Shown: piece by piece, positions 1-11,200 of the stretch
How positions within the stretch are numbered: the stretch's first letter is position 1
Layout of the letters: each line of letters begins with the position of its first letter
NCBI GenBank assembly: GCA_017165825.1
Contig: CM029393.1
Location: 4,436,855-4,500,854 of the forward strand
Length of the DNA stretch: 64,000 bases
Direction: 5' to 3'
From: Hepsetus odoe
Lineage: Eukaryota; Chordata; Actinopteri; Characiformes; Hepsetidae
The notes under the pieces: generated by a model
The model's input: the letters and a program-made list of their open reading frames with translations, nothing else
Told to the model about the DNA's origin: nothing
Database searches by the model: none
Program-made: the position numbers and the translations under genes

Positions 1-96
1 CAAAACAATGTCTTCTCATTTTACACTTCCTAAAGTGTGTTTCACATGCATATCATTAAGATTAAAGTACAATATAAAGCTATTCTGTTTTTAACT

Positions 97-390
97 ACCA
101 TATTTACTCGTGTATAAGTCACACCCCTGATTTGGCATTGAAATTTGGTCCAAAATGTTATTTTTGAGTGTGATCTTGACATTTGAGATTTTGGATTACA
201 TGTAGGCAAAAATGCTAATATGTGTATAACATAACTCCAGAAATGCTGGGATTTACAGAAACATAACTCAGAAATGCTTCAGTGGGATTTTTCACTGAAG
301 AAAGTTCCTGTGTATAGGTTGCACCCCATTTTCATAGTGGATTTTGGTACAAATTTGTGCAACTTATACATGAAAGTATGTGTATAATGC
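97..390. mobile_element. MITE-like element with inverted ends
   Basis: The left end carries CTCGTGTATAAGTCACACC. The right end carries TGCAACTTATACATGAAAG, which is roughly its reverse complement. A further direct copy of the motif (TGTATAGGTTGCACCCC, from about 311) sits inside. Ends like these with no coding capacity suggest a short non-autonomous DNA transposon. I do not recognise the family. It lies in the intron or flank left of the first visible sh2d5 exon; otherwise 1-538 shows nothing coding. Confidence 0.4.
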
Positions 391-538
391 ACTAAAGTTT
401 TCCAAAGTCAATATTGTTGAATTACTCTGAATATGATTTGGAAGAGAGATTGTTGCAGCCCTGTTCCCTACATCTATGCATGTTATAAAATGTGAGATGC
501 TATAAAATATGTAATCCTGTGTTTCGACTTGCTCAAAG

Positions 539-3260
539 GCCCAGTTCCTGAACCTGCTGCTGTGCCGTTGCTTCCAGCTATATTATCTGGAGAAGCATCC
601 AGAAGAGGCTCAGAGCGAGTCTTCTGGGAAAAAGCCCACTCGTGTCCCTTCCCTGCTGAACCATGGCTTCCCCCTCAGTGTCAGTGCCCTGGTGTCCTTC
701 CGCAGGGCACCCACCCAGGGTGTGTTGCTAGGAGAAAAGGTCAGGGGGGGGGGGTTACGAAAGACATACTTTAGTTTAAAGCATCAACCAAGCACCACTA
801 ATTGTCAGTCAGGAATGAACTTTTACACAAGACAAGCAGTGAAGCACAGGGAAAGGAAGTTCTTCACATTCTTTAAAAATTGTTTTGCAATATATGGAAT
901 TAGATCGCAATTTAAGGACAGCCCTTTTGCTGACTTTGCCAGAGGTCTCTTGTATCTAAATCTGCCATAGACATTTTGATAAACCTTTTTTATTTATTTA
1001 TTTTTTTTGACCTTACTGGAGATTGCCTGGACAGAACTATTTATAAAGCCTGCAGTGATCGAGCTATGTTTTAGTTTAGAGATGGTTGACAGTGGGGCTT
1101 GAGTCAGTCACAGCGATGTTGAGTTGGAGGACAAGCTGTTTGCCACTGTCTGACACCTGAACCTGTAAAATGCACTCTAACCTTCTTTTTGTTGCCAGCA
1201 GTTTTTGTTCATTATTCAGTTTCCACAGACTTTTTTTTAAAATCAGAAACATTGTGTCCTCTTGTAATTCTTCTAGAATCTTGTTAATGCTGACTTTTAA
1301 CTTGTGTTCAGGGAGCCTCCACTTCAACCCCAGATCCTTTTAGCAGCCCAGATGATGTTTTCCCAACCTCCCCTACACTTGTACGTAAGAAGGCCATCAG
1401 GGATAAAGTGCTGCGTTCGGGTGCATACCGCTCCTTTACGTGCACACCTCTAAAACAGCGCCACCTACAGGACCGCCTGAATGCTCCACAAGGTGGGACT
1501 AGTGTTCAAAGAACGCTGTCGAAAATGAAAGAATTTCTTAGGTAATTCAGACCCTCAGTAATGATCGACTGTTCACTATCACAATAGGTTGGTAACAGAG
1601 GGCACTCTATCACTGGGGTTATTCGGGTATTGTTTCATTTGTGATGGGTGTCTTCTACAGTTGTTTCCACTTTACTCTGAACACAGCACTTGTCTGTTTC
1701 TAGTTTTCTATTTAGTTGCTGCTTAGTTTCAGTCAGTGTTTCTGTGCTTATTCAGGCATCCTCTTGAAACAGGACTTCTGCCAAATCAAATAAACTGGAT
1801 TATTTTTAGACAGGTTAATTATAGATTCCTGTGGGACTCTCAAATTTTCTCTCTCCCTGTTTGTGTAACAGACAAGGGACAGGACAGCGTACCAGTGTAC
1901 AGAGTGCGCACTCCAAGCTTGGCCGAAACCGAAGAAGCACTAGCTCACGCCGTATGGAGCTGGGCTGGCGTCTCCAGGTGAACTGCCCATGTGCACTGCA
2001 AACGTAGTCTTCATTCATACAACCAAAGAGCATTCCTTAACCAATTTGAATGCTATTTAAACAATATTTGAGGCACATTCACAACCTGTAAATATAAGCC
2101 TAGATTATATTATTATTTCCAGGAAATATGGCTATAACATCCTCTCCATGCAGTGTTGGAGTGAACAGTGTTATTGAACCGTCTGAAATGTTTGTTAGTT
2201 GTTGCATCCACTTCTTTCTCTACCCAGTTTTCCAGTAGAGGCCTCCATAATGTAATATTTACAATCTGATACAGATATTTATTCTGGCATAAGTGTTTAA
2301 GTTATAACGCACAGGTAGAAGGAAGAGAATGTGAATTAACTGTTTGCACATGCTGGAAAAGCAGGAATTGAACAACCATGTAGGTATTGGCCCATGCAGG
2401 ATTTTAATAATGGCATCCAATTTGCCCTCAGAAATGTGACAATCTTATAAAGCTGACTGAAACCATAACTGACCCAATATTGTGTAGGCTAATAAACTCT
2501 GTACCAAACGAAGGATGTCAGTCAGCAGTAGTTTAATTTAGCATTTCTAGTACAGTTGGCGTTAACAAGCTGAAACTGTACTAGAAGGTAACTGTCCTCC
2601 AAATTGTTTTCATAATAATTACACCCCCCCCAAAAAAAATGGCAAGATGGCACAGACTTGATCATAATTGAGATCTATTTTAATTTTTCACCGAACCATT
2701 AATTTTAAGATTACTTTCTTACTGATCGTTTTTCTGACGTAAGTAAATATGCTTGGCGTTGCAGTGACTGCGGTTTGTCACTACTTGCTGAGGATGTTCT
2801 TGGTTCCTACTTGCTGTGTCCTGACCCCAAGAAGCAAAGCCATGGGTCTCTTGTTGCTCGCTTCCCCTCAGGCCTGGTCACTCTGGTTTTTAAGAGCTTT
2901 AAAGGAACATTTTATCTCAAGGTAAGCCATAATCTGTGGCTTTGGTTCAACTAGAACCCAAAAGGTAGTGCTTATGAATGGCATAAACCCTGTGGAACAA
3001 ACCCCCCCCCCTTTTTTTCTCACTTTTCACTTTTTAATTCACATTTTTCCTCCTTCATTTTGCAGAAGTCCCCTATTAAGTTTGAAAGTCTTGCAGCTTT
3101 GATTGAGCACTACTCCAAGTCAAGAGGAGAGCTGGAGGTTCCACTGAGTTGTGCTCGGGTCAATCACTGTTATGAATGGGAGGAGAGCACAATCAAAGCC
3201 CAAAATCCACGTTCACAGCAAGGGAGCAAACGAGATGGGAAATACCAATGCTGGGTCTAA
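539..3260 (+). CDS. sh2d5: SH2 domain-containing protein 5 (PTB/SH2 adaptor), 5' partial
   Basis: Five coding exons are visible: 539-739, 1312-1492, 1872-1977, 2765-2921 and 3066-3260 (TAA). They join in phase to 279 codons plus stop. The first visible exon reads AQFLNLLLCRCFQL, the last helix of the PTB domain; the rest of the PTB domain must lie left of the window. Next comes the linker motif LVRKKAIRDKVLRSGAYRS, which matches mammalian SH2D5, and then a C-terminal SH2-like domain from AVWSWAGVSR to about ARVNHCYEWEE. The usual FLVR arginine is absent (the strand reads SYLLCPDP), as in the mammalian protein, whose SH2 does not act as a normal phosphotyrosine binder. In mammals it is a brain-enriched adaptor that interacts with the Rac-GAP BCR. 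kif17 follows on the same strand, the same pair order as in human. The exon 2 donor at 1493 was preferred to one at 1542 because only it keeps frame. Confidence 0.9.
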
Positions 3261-4190
3261 ATTATGTTGCTCTTTTATCTTTCTAATTGTTCGGTGTGGG
3301 CAGTATACTACTCTTACTTTCTTTCATCCAATTTGTGACACTAATTTTTTTTCCCCTTGTTTGTTTTAAATAGACACCAGTGTTCTGCTATTTGGCCAAT
3401 AAGATGCACTTGAAACACAAGGGTGGTTGGGTGGTATTGTCTAGTTATGATTTATGATACTTTTTGTTCGTTTGGTGGTTGGTTTGTTTCTCAGGAATTG
3501 GGGCTTTTATTTCTGTTTAAGGTGAACCAAATAACACTGAACAATGCTCCTGCTATGTAACCTGTACAGATTATCGCACTTTGAAAGGCCGGTACTTTTT
3601 GAATATATCCAAATGTAATGTGTTTTTTTTTTTTTTTTTTTTTAAATGCATTTTAAACCGTGAGGTTTCCTTTGGCAATACTGTATTTGCATGCACTGTT
3701 CTGCCTTCAAGAAAAGTTCCTTTTAAGGGAATTCACAGGATAGACACCGTGTAAATATGTTGTCCGCACTGTTTTGTCATGGGTGTCAAATTATTGAGAA
3801 CTGTAATACGATCAGTTCTGCTTCAGGATGGTAACTGCCACTTGATGCAAGTGCTGTAATTTCCTGCAGCTCTTTTCTGAACGTTTATGTAAATATGTAC
3901 TTTTTTTTTTTTTTTTTTTTTAAATCAGAAACTTAACGAAGCACTTTCTGAACAAAGGGAAACTTTCCCCGTTTCCTGTTGATTGTAAGCTTTCATAAGA
4001 GAATTTTATATAAACGTTTTTTTCAGTAACTTGCCATGTCGTGATTCATTAAGTCGCTAAGGCTTTTGATGTTTGATTCACTGCACTAGCGCATCGCTGA
4101 ACTGAGATCAGTTCTGTGGGGTGTATAAAATGGCATAAAGGCCCCGTTACCCGGGGAAGACTGATCCTGTGTCCGTGAAAAGAGCAAACT
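3261..4190 (+). other. sh2d5 3' UTR and sh2d5-kif17 spacer
   Basis: No coding potential. The stretch holds two long T runs (about 3620-3643 and 3901-3922) typical of retroposed tails or UTR tracts. No convincing AATAAA lies close to the stop codon. The first clear one is at 4392-4397, already inside the presumed kif17 promoter, so the sh2d5 transcript may overlap it. The assignment of this segment to the sh2d5 3' UTR is inferred. Confidence 0.4.
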
Positions 4191-4197
4191 AGGGAAG

Positions 4198-4210
4198 GTT
4201 GCTAGGCAAC
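4198..4210. promoter_or_regulatory. RFX-type X-box upstream of kif17
   Basis: GTTGCTAGGCAAC is a perfect inverted repeat (GTTGC, three bases, GCAAC) of the EF-C/X-box class bound by RFX factors. It lies 490 bp before the kif17 start codon, between sh2d5 and kif17. RFX sites within a few hundred bases of the start are a known hallmark of ciliary genes, and KIF17 is the homodimeric kinesin-2 of cilia and dendrites. Function here is inferred from motif and position. Confidence 0.6.
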
Positions 4211-4699
4211 GTAGAACGCTGTGGAATGAGAAGTGGTCGAATAGCTTTAGCGGTGTGTGTTTAACCTCAGGTTTTAGGCTTTGGGGTACCGTTTTTCCTT
4301 GGAAAAGACTTTCGAAAATCACGGAATGTCGATTATTATCACTGTAAGATCCTTTTTGGTTTTTTTGGTCAGTTAACTGTTGCTTAGCTTAAATAAATGC
4401 AGAATTAGCCAGTTAGCTGGCTGCTCTTGTTTACATCTCTGCTATAAGCCTGCTAACCTCAACTAGCCCTCCAGCAAACTACAGAAAAATGTTTCACCTT
4501 CTGTTTTGGGTACATTATTTATATCTTGTTTTATTTTATTTTTTTTAATGGAGAGGCTAATGGTGGCCTCCTTAGTAGTTTATTGACACTAATGTATACA
4601 GGCTGTGGTTTAAATATCTGAATGAAAACGGATGTCACTACAGGAAAACCCAGGACAAAGTGACCAAGTTGTGTGAGCTGACTGCTACTGCTCTTCAAG

Positions 4700-7600
4700 A
4701 TGGCCTCAGAGGCTGTGAAGGTGGTGATTAGATGTCGGCCATTGAATGACCGAGAGAAGGCCCTCAACAGCAAGATGGTGGTGTCTGTTGATACGAGCCG
4801 GTGTCAGTGTTTTATTGAAAAACCTGGAGCTGCAGAAGAGCCACCCAAACAATTTACATTTGATGGGACCTACTTCATCGATCAAAGCACTGAGCAGATG
4901 TACAACGAGATTGCATATCCCCTGGTTGAGGTGACTTAAGTTTTTCTCTAAGAGGAGAAAGGATGGGTCACCTGAACAAGTCTTAGTTCCATATCTAGTG
5001 TTAAAATTTAGGATCATTATATCAAATATCCAAAATGACCCATTCTTTATTGTTGGGAAATGATTGTCCTGAAGACTGTGGTTTTATTTATTTATTGCAT
5101 AAGTGGGGTGCCTGCTTTTCTCTTATAGGGAGTAACCGAAGGATACAATGGAACAATCTTTGCTTATGGACAGACAGGTAGTGGCAAGTCGTTTACCATG
5201 CAAGGTGTGGCGGACCCCCCAGCACAGAGGGGAGTTATACCAAGAGCTTTTGAACACATTTTTGAGACCATTCAGGTAAACAGGCTTAGAATTAGGAGCA
5301 TGTAAGACTTGCACAGCTCTTTATGTTCAAAGACGTTGGTTTGAAAAATGAGCCAGCACTCCACATGTTTTGTACAGCTGGGTGAATGTCACAAAGCCAT
5401 GCTTTCATGTGCACAAGCCCAGTCATTAATCACAGTATCTAAATCTGAGCAAACAGATTAACCGCCATCATGAAAAGTTAGCCATAGTTATTTATTGTTC
5501 AATCCTGTCTAATCTGAATGCTGTTTTTTTTTTTTTTTTTTTTTTTTTAAGACAGGGCCCTTGGAACTCTATGCATTAACCTTCGCATCTTTTATTTTTC
5601 TGACAGCAAAACTTGATCATTTGATTTTTGTTTTGTTTTTTTTATGTTCAATTTATTTATTTTTTTTACCTATGCATAAAATGGAGGACTGGCACTGAGA
5701 AGCACATTTGCATATTCAAGATAAATATAGATAATACATCATTGCAAAATGTAGTTATTCTTATAATAATTCATGCTTATTATAATCTTCATATTTGGAA
5801 ATCTTCAAAATCAATATAAATTTATCACTCACCACAAACTCCGCTAAAGTAATGATGATAACCAGTCTGACAGTAGATGATGCTACACGGATATAGTGGG
5901 ATACACATAATTTTAGTAAAGTGATATACTGTATTTTTAAGTGTGCAGAAAACACAAAATTCCTTGTGCACGTCTCCTACCTTGAGGTCTACAAAGAGGA
6001 AATAAGAGACCTTCTGGGGAAAGATAATAAACAGAAGCTTGAGGTATGTTGGTATTTGCTACACATTGTTTCTATTCTGAAGCTTTATTTGATTTGAATG
6101 CTTATTTTCTTTCTTTCTTTTTTATGTTTAACAAATTTTACACAGCTTTATAATCTTAGTTTATTTTTGCCTTCTCCTGTAAGGTTATGATTTTGATCTG
6201 ATGCTCCATTTCATTCTAGGACACGTCATAGTCTTCTAGTGAAAGACTGTTATACTGTTCCCATTTACAGCTTTTTTTTTTCTTTTTTTTTCTCTCAATA
6301 GTGATAATTTAAGCCATGTGCAAATAGGAATGGAAGGATTTGAATCTGAAAGGTGAGATTTAAAGTAACTGTTATTTGTTTGTGTTGAACAGCTGAAGGA
6401 GCACCCGGAGCGGGGTGTGTACGTCCGTGACCTTTCCTTGCACACAGTGCACAGCGTCGGTGAGTGTGAACGGATCATGGATTTGGGCTGGAGAAATCGT
6501 TCAGTGGGATACACACTTATGAACAAAGATTCATCTCGCTCTCACTCCATATTCACCATCCACCTGGAGATCTGCAACACAGGTGGGTGATCACACAAAT
6601 TAGCACACACTTACCAGAACACTTCCCTATAGAAAAGCTTCCGTCATTAATCCAGCTATATATTATGTTGTGTTATGTATGCCATGTGTTGTATGATTAC
6701 ATTCACTTACTGTTTACCTTCATTATTCACATGGGGTGGGTAAAAAAAAAAAAATCTGAATGACATTGTAAAGATCAACTGCACTGATCAAAATTAGATT
6801 TTTTTTTATTTATTTTTTTTTACATGAATCTATGTACAGTTTTTATTTAAATTCCTTAATTGAAATTTCGCAGTGCTGTGCTAATTAACTTAATTCAAGC
6901 ATTTAATGTTTCTTATTTGAAAGGGGAAATAAAGACTTTCAAACAAGACTGCAATTGACCATTGTTAATTTTACTGAATGTCAGAGCTGAATGTCTTTCT
7001 AACACAAACTCAGATGCTGTGGGTAAAGATCATTTGCGTGCTGGGAAGCTCAACTTGGTGGACTTGGCTGGCAGTGAGCGGCAGTCAAAGACTGGTGCCA
7101 CAGGTGACCGTCTTCAGGAGGCGACCAAAATCAACCTGTCCCTTTCCGCCCTGGGAAATGTTATATCTGCACTGGTAGATGGCCGTTCCAAGCACATCCC
7201 ATACCGTGACTCCAAACTGACTCGGCTGCTGCAGGACTCTTTGGGTGGTAACACCCGTACACTCATGGTGGCCTGCCTCTCTCCTGCTGACAACAACTAC
7301 GAAGAGAGCCTGAGTACACTGCGCTATGCTAACCGTGCCAAGAGCATTCAGAACAAACCTCGTATCAATGAGGATCCAAAGGATGCACTACTCCGAGAGT
7401 ACCAAGACGAAATCAAACAGCTACGGGCACTCATCTCTGGTCAGCTGGGTGCTGCTAACCTTACCTGTAAGTACTGACACAGACGCTTATGGTTCTTAGA
7501 AAAACAATGCCCTTGCCCCACATGGAGCTGACAACATGTTTGTTGTTTGAGAATATACCTCTTTATTTTTGCATAATTATATGGATACGGCTATATATGG

Positions 7601-8253
7601 ATGATAAGTATTGGCTGCCAAGATGGAATTGGGCAAACTGCCTTCTTTGGTCATCCTACTCTTGGGTCAAATTTATTAACACGAATAGACTTAATTGGTT
7701 TCTTCTGAAACTCTTAAGAGGGATACAAAAGTTTGAACACTCATGATCAAGTGACATGTTTTATTGATCTTTAAATTCTTTACAGAGAACAATCTTAAAC
7801 CTTAAATGTTCTTTTTCCTATGTTCAATTCAGAAAATAAACAGTGATTGTGCCTTAAAATGTACAAAATGTGTTCTGTAACGAATTCGTATTTAATTTCA
7901 CTATTTATATAAATAAAGCTTGTCGTTTGACAAGGGGTGTCCACCCAAAAATGTTAGGTTTTGGCTTCTGTCACTTGTTTGTTATATTAGCTTATGAACT
8001 CTAATGCAGAACTAAGGAAACAAAAATTTAACATATGTACACTTTAAGACAGTAGACAGTGTTTCATAATAAGTATTTCTGATGTTTAATTTGAATAGTT
8101 TTATGCAGGTTTTTACAAACTGTGCTAGTGATTTTTGTTTAAACTGACAAGATGCATGAATATTTAGGGATATATCTATTGCAATTTAAAAAAAGTTATC
8201 AGATTAGCCCATACTAACTGATTTCCATTAGCTGGTTGCATGGGTATCTTGAA

Positions 8254-8287
<34 letters not shown>

Positions 8288-11200
8288 TTTTCTTTTCAAT
8301 TCTCTTCTTGTCTATTTAAAGTCAGACAGTACACACTGAACCCTTCCTCTTATTTGCACTTTCAGCTTTGTTAGCAAGTCAGAAGTCAGAGGGAACACTA
8401 GCTGTCCAGTCCAGACCAGAGAGCAACAGTGTGGAGAGTGAAGCTGAGAAGGAGAAGATTAAACAGGTGGGTGGAAGATTAGATCGAGAAAAGGTTGTTG
8501 CTTCAAATGGAACATCTCACTAATCACTTAAGCTAAATCCGGAACCAATGGTGGAAGTAGGTTGGTTTAACATAACCTTGTTACATCACCAGGTTTGATA
8601 TAGGCATGAAATTGTGATCATTATTTTTTCTGCATATGTGTACAGGAGTATGAAGAGAAACTTGCCTGGCTGCAGGCAGAGTACAATGCAGAGCAGGAAT
8701 CTAAAGCTAGGCTTCAGGAGGACATTGCTGCATTGAGAACGTCCTATGAGATCAAGCTGTCAAGTCTGGAGAGGTCCCGGGATAGACAAATACTTAAGAC
8801 TGGTAGTTACAACATCTAGCAGTCCTTACAAAACATACATAATAATACTAATACATATGAAAAAATAAGTTGGATATGAGCTTGTGGCATCATTGTTCAT
8901 ATTCACAGACTTCATCTTTCTTCCTCCAACAGATAACGCATACAAAGAGGTCAGTCCTATCAAGGCGCCAACACCCGAGCCCTCGGACATTCCTGAAGAT
9001 GGTCTCAAGGTACAGAAGAGAGTCTTTCAGCTGCTCATTGAATATTATGACTATGTAGGCATTGATTGCCAGTCACATAAAAGTGGCAAAATATGTCTCT
9101 TTAAATTTGTATCCCTTTTAGCCTGTGCAAATATTGTGTTTTTTTTAAATACAGGAAAACGTGTTCTCTAAAGATGGCGGCATCAAAGCAACCTCAGGTG
9201 GAGAGCTGGTGTTTGATGCTCCATCAGACCCACTGGAACAGAAACATGTTTTGGAGAGGTGATACACCTAGCAGTATTATTATAGTATTATTCAGCAAAA
9301 ATGGTGAAAAAAAAAATTCAGAGCACATAAGGTGGACCCATCCTGTAAGGGAAAAAAAAAACAGGAAGAAAAACGAGTTTCACTTAGTATTTATATATTT
9401 TATATATATATAATATATTGTGTGTGGGGGTTTTTTTTTGGTTTTTTTTTTTCTCTCAGGCTTCAGCAGCTGGAGCAGGACTTCGTGGGGGGAGAGCAGG
9501 CACGAAATGAGGAGCTGAGGCAAAGGCGGAGGCAAAGGAAGACTCTAGCCAACCAGAGGAAAAAGCAGCTGATTGAGGCATTGAGGCAGGGTAGTGAGGA
9601 CAGTGACAGCGTGCTGCTGAACGTCTATGACTCCATCCAGGAGGAAGTCCATGCCAAGAGCAAACTTTTGGAGAACACACAGAACAAAGTAGGACTTCAT
9701 TTCTTTTGTGAGAGGGAGAGAGAAAATGTGCAGATGCATATGTATGTGGCCCTCCAGGGAAGATTTTCCATTATGCCCGTGTTTTCGTCAGTGTAATATT
9801 TTAAATCAAACAGTTTGGACAAGATTAATGCCCACATTGCACCTGGTGATGTCCATGAATCACAGACGCCAAGCAGTCATTGTATGCAAGGGATGTGCAA
9901 CAAAGTACTAAACATGACTGCTTTATAAAGTTTATGGTGCTCTGAAATGAGGAGGTTATGTACAAAAAGTATTGTAATTTATACATGGTGAAGCTAAAAT
10001 GTATGTGATTAACTTTAAAGTCTGGAATGTGCATTGTAATTATGTCAGAATTGCCTGATTTAAAATGTTACACTAAGGAGCAGAGGAGTAAATCAAGGAG
10101 TTGTCTTTGTCCCAAACTGATGTAGTGGATAGCAAAGGCTAGCGTTTCTGGTTTGATCCCACAGAAGAGATTTTATCCTCAGGCAATTCTACAAGGACTC
10201 ATTAAATAATTATTCTCAAGTGGCAGCAGAGGTAACTCTTCATTTATATTTCAACAAAGAGCAATGGAATCTTCAACCAGAAAATGATCAGTGAAATTAC
10301 ATGGCCTTTAGCAAAATGGTGCACCAAAATGTTGAAATTATTCTCTGAAATGTACAGTTTGCAGTTTCATTGGTCATTGAAAAAAGATTGGGTGGTACTT
10401 AATAAATACTATATCTGACACAATAATTGATTTATTCATTTTAATAGCAGTATTGGTCATTCCAACATTTTTCTTCCAATGAAGGCCCTTGCACAGTATT
10501 TTTGTGTCCTATGAGCATCAACAACATTCTTTAATCCTTCCACTTCTCTAATAATTTTTACAATACTGCAAAATGAAATTAAATTCATATTATGTTTATC
10601 CAATTTCTCTCATTTGTGTTCTAAATCTGTTTTCATACTGTGATCCCACGGTCATGTGACAGCTCAAAGCTGCCAAACTAGAGATCCGGGACCTGCAAGT
10701 GGAATTTGGGACCGAGCGGGATGACTACTTGGTCATCATTAGGCGTCTGGAGCGTGAGACACAGCTGCAGCAGGCCATCCTGGAGCGCATGGTGGGTCTG
10801 GTGCGCAGGGACTGTAACTACAGCAACCTGGATCGTCTGCGGAAGGAGGCAGTGTGGGATGAGGAAGGTGGTGCTTGGAGGCTTCCTGAGGTGCTGGTAC
10901 AGAAAACAGCACTACCTGCAGGTGAGGTCAGGACTACTGCAGGATCACAAAAAAATGTGATGCTGGATAACAAAGTTCTGTTCTTGAATTTTGTAAGTGT
11001 TCACTTTGCAAGTACTACATTATTTGCAAGACATGAGCCAAAACAAGTTTTTTAGAGTTTGCTTCTTGAAATGTGTATCAGACCAATCATAGCAATCCTG
11101 AATCATTACTCTCTTTAAACCATGTCAAGTTTTTCTTGCTCTTAGCAGTTCCCCCTTTGGCTGTGGGCAGCTCCTCCAGACTACCGGGACACAGGAATTC

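Noticed and set aside
1493..1541. Longer version of the second visible sh2d5 exon (donor at 1542)
   Set aside because: It is open, but joins the next exon out of frame with the conserved SH2 region.
7489..7746. An 85-codon frame after kif17 exon 5
   Set aside because: Lies wholly in the intron following a clear donor; low-complexity hydrophobic translation.
9332..9796. A 154-codon frame across kif17 exon 10
   Set aside because: Only 9460-9688 is coding; the remainder is intron on both sides, as splice sites and phase show.
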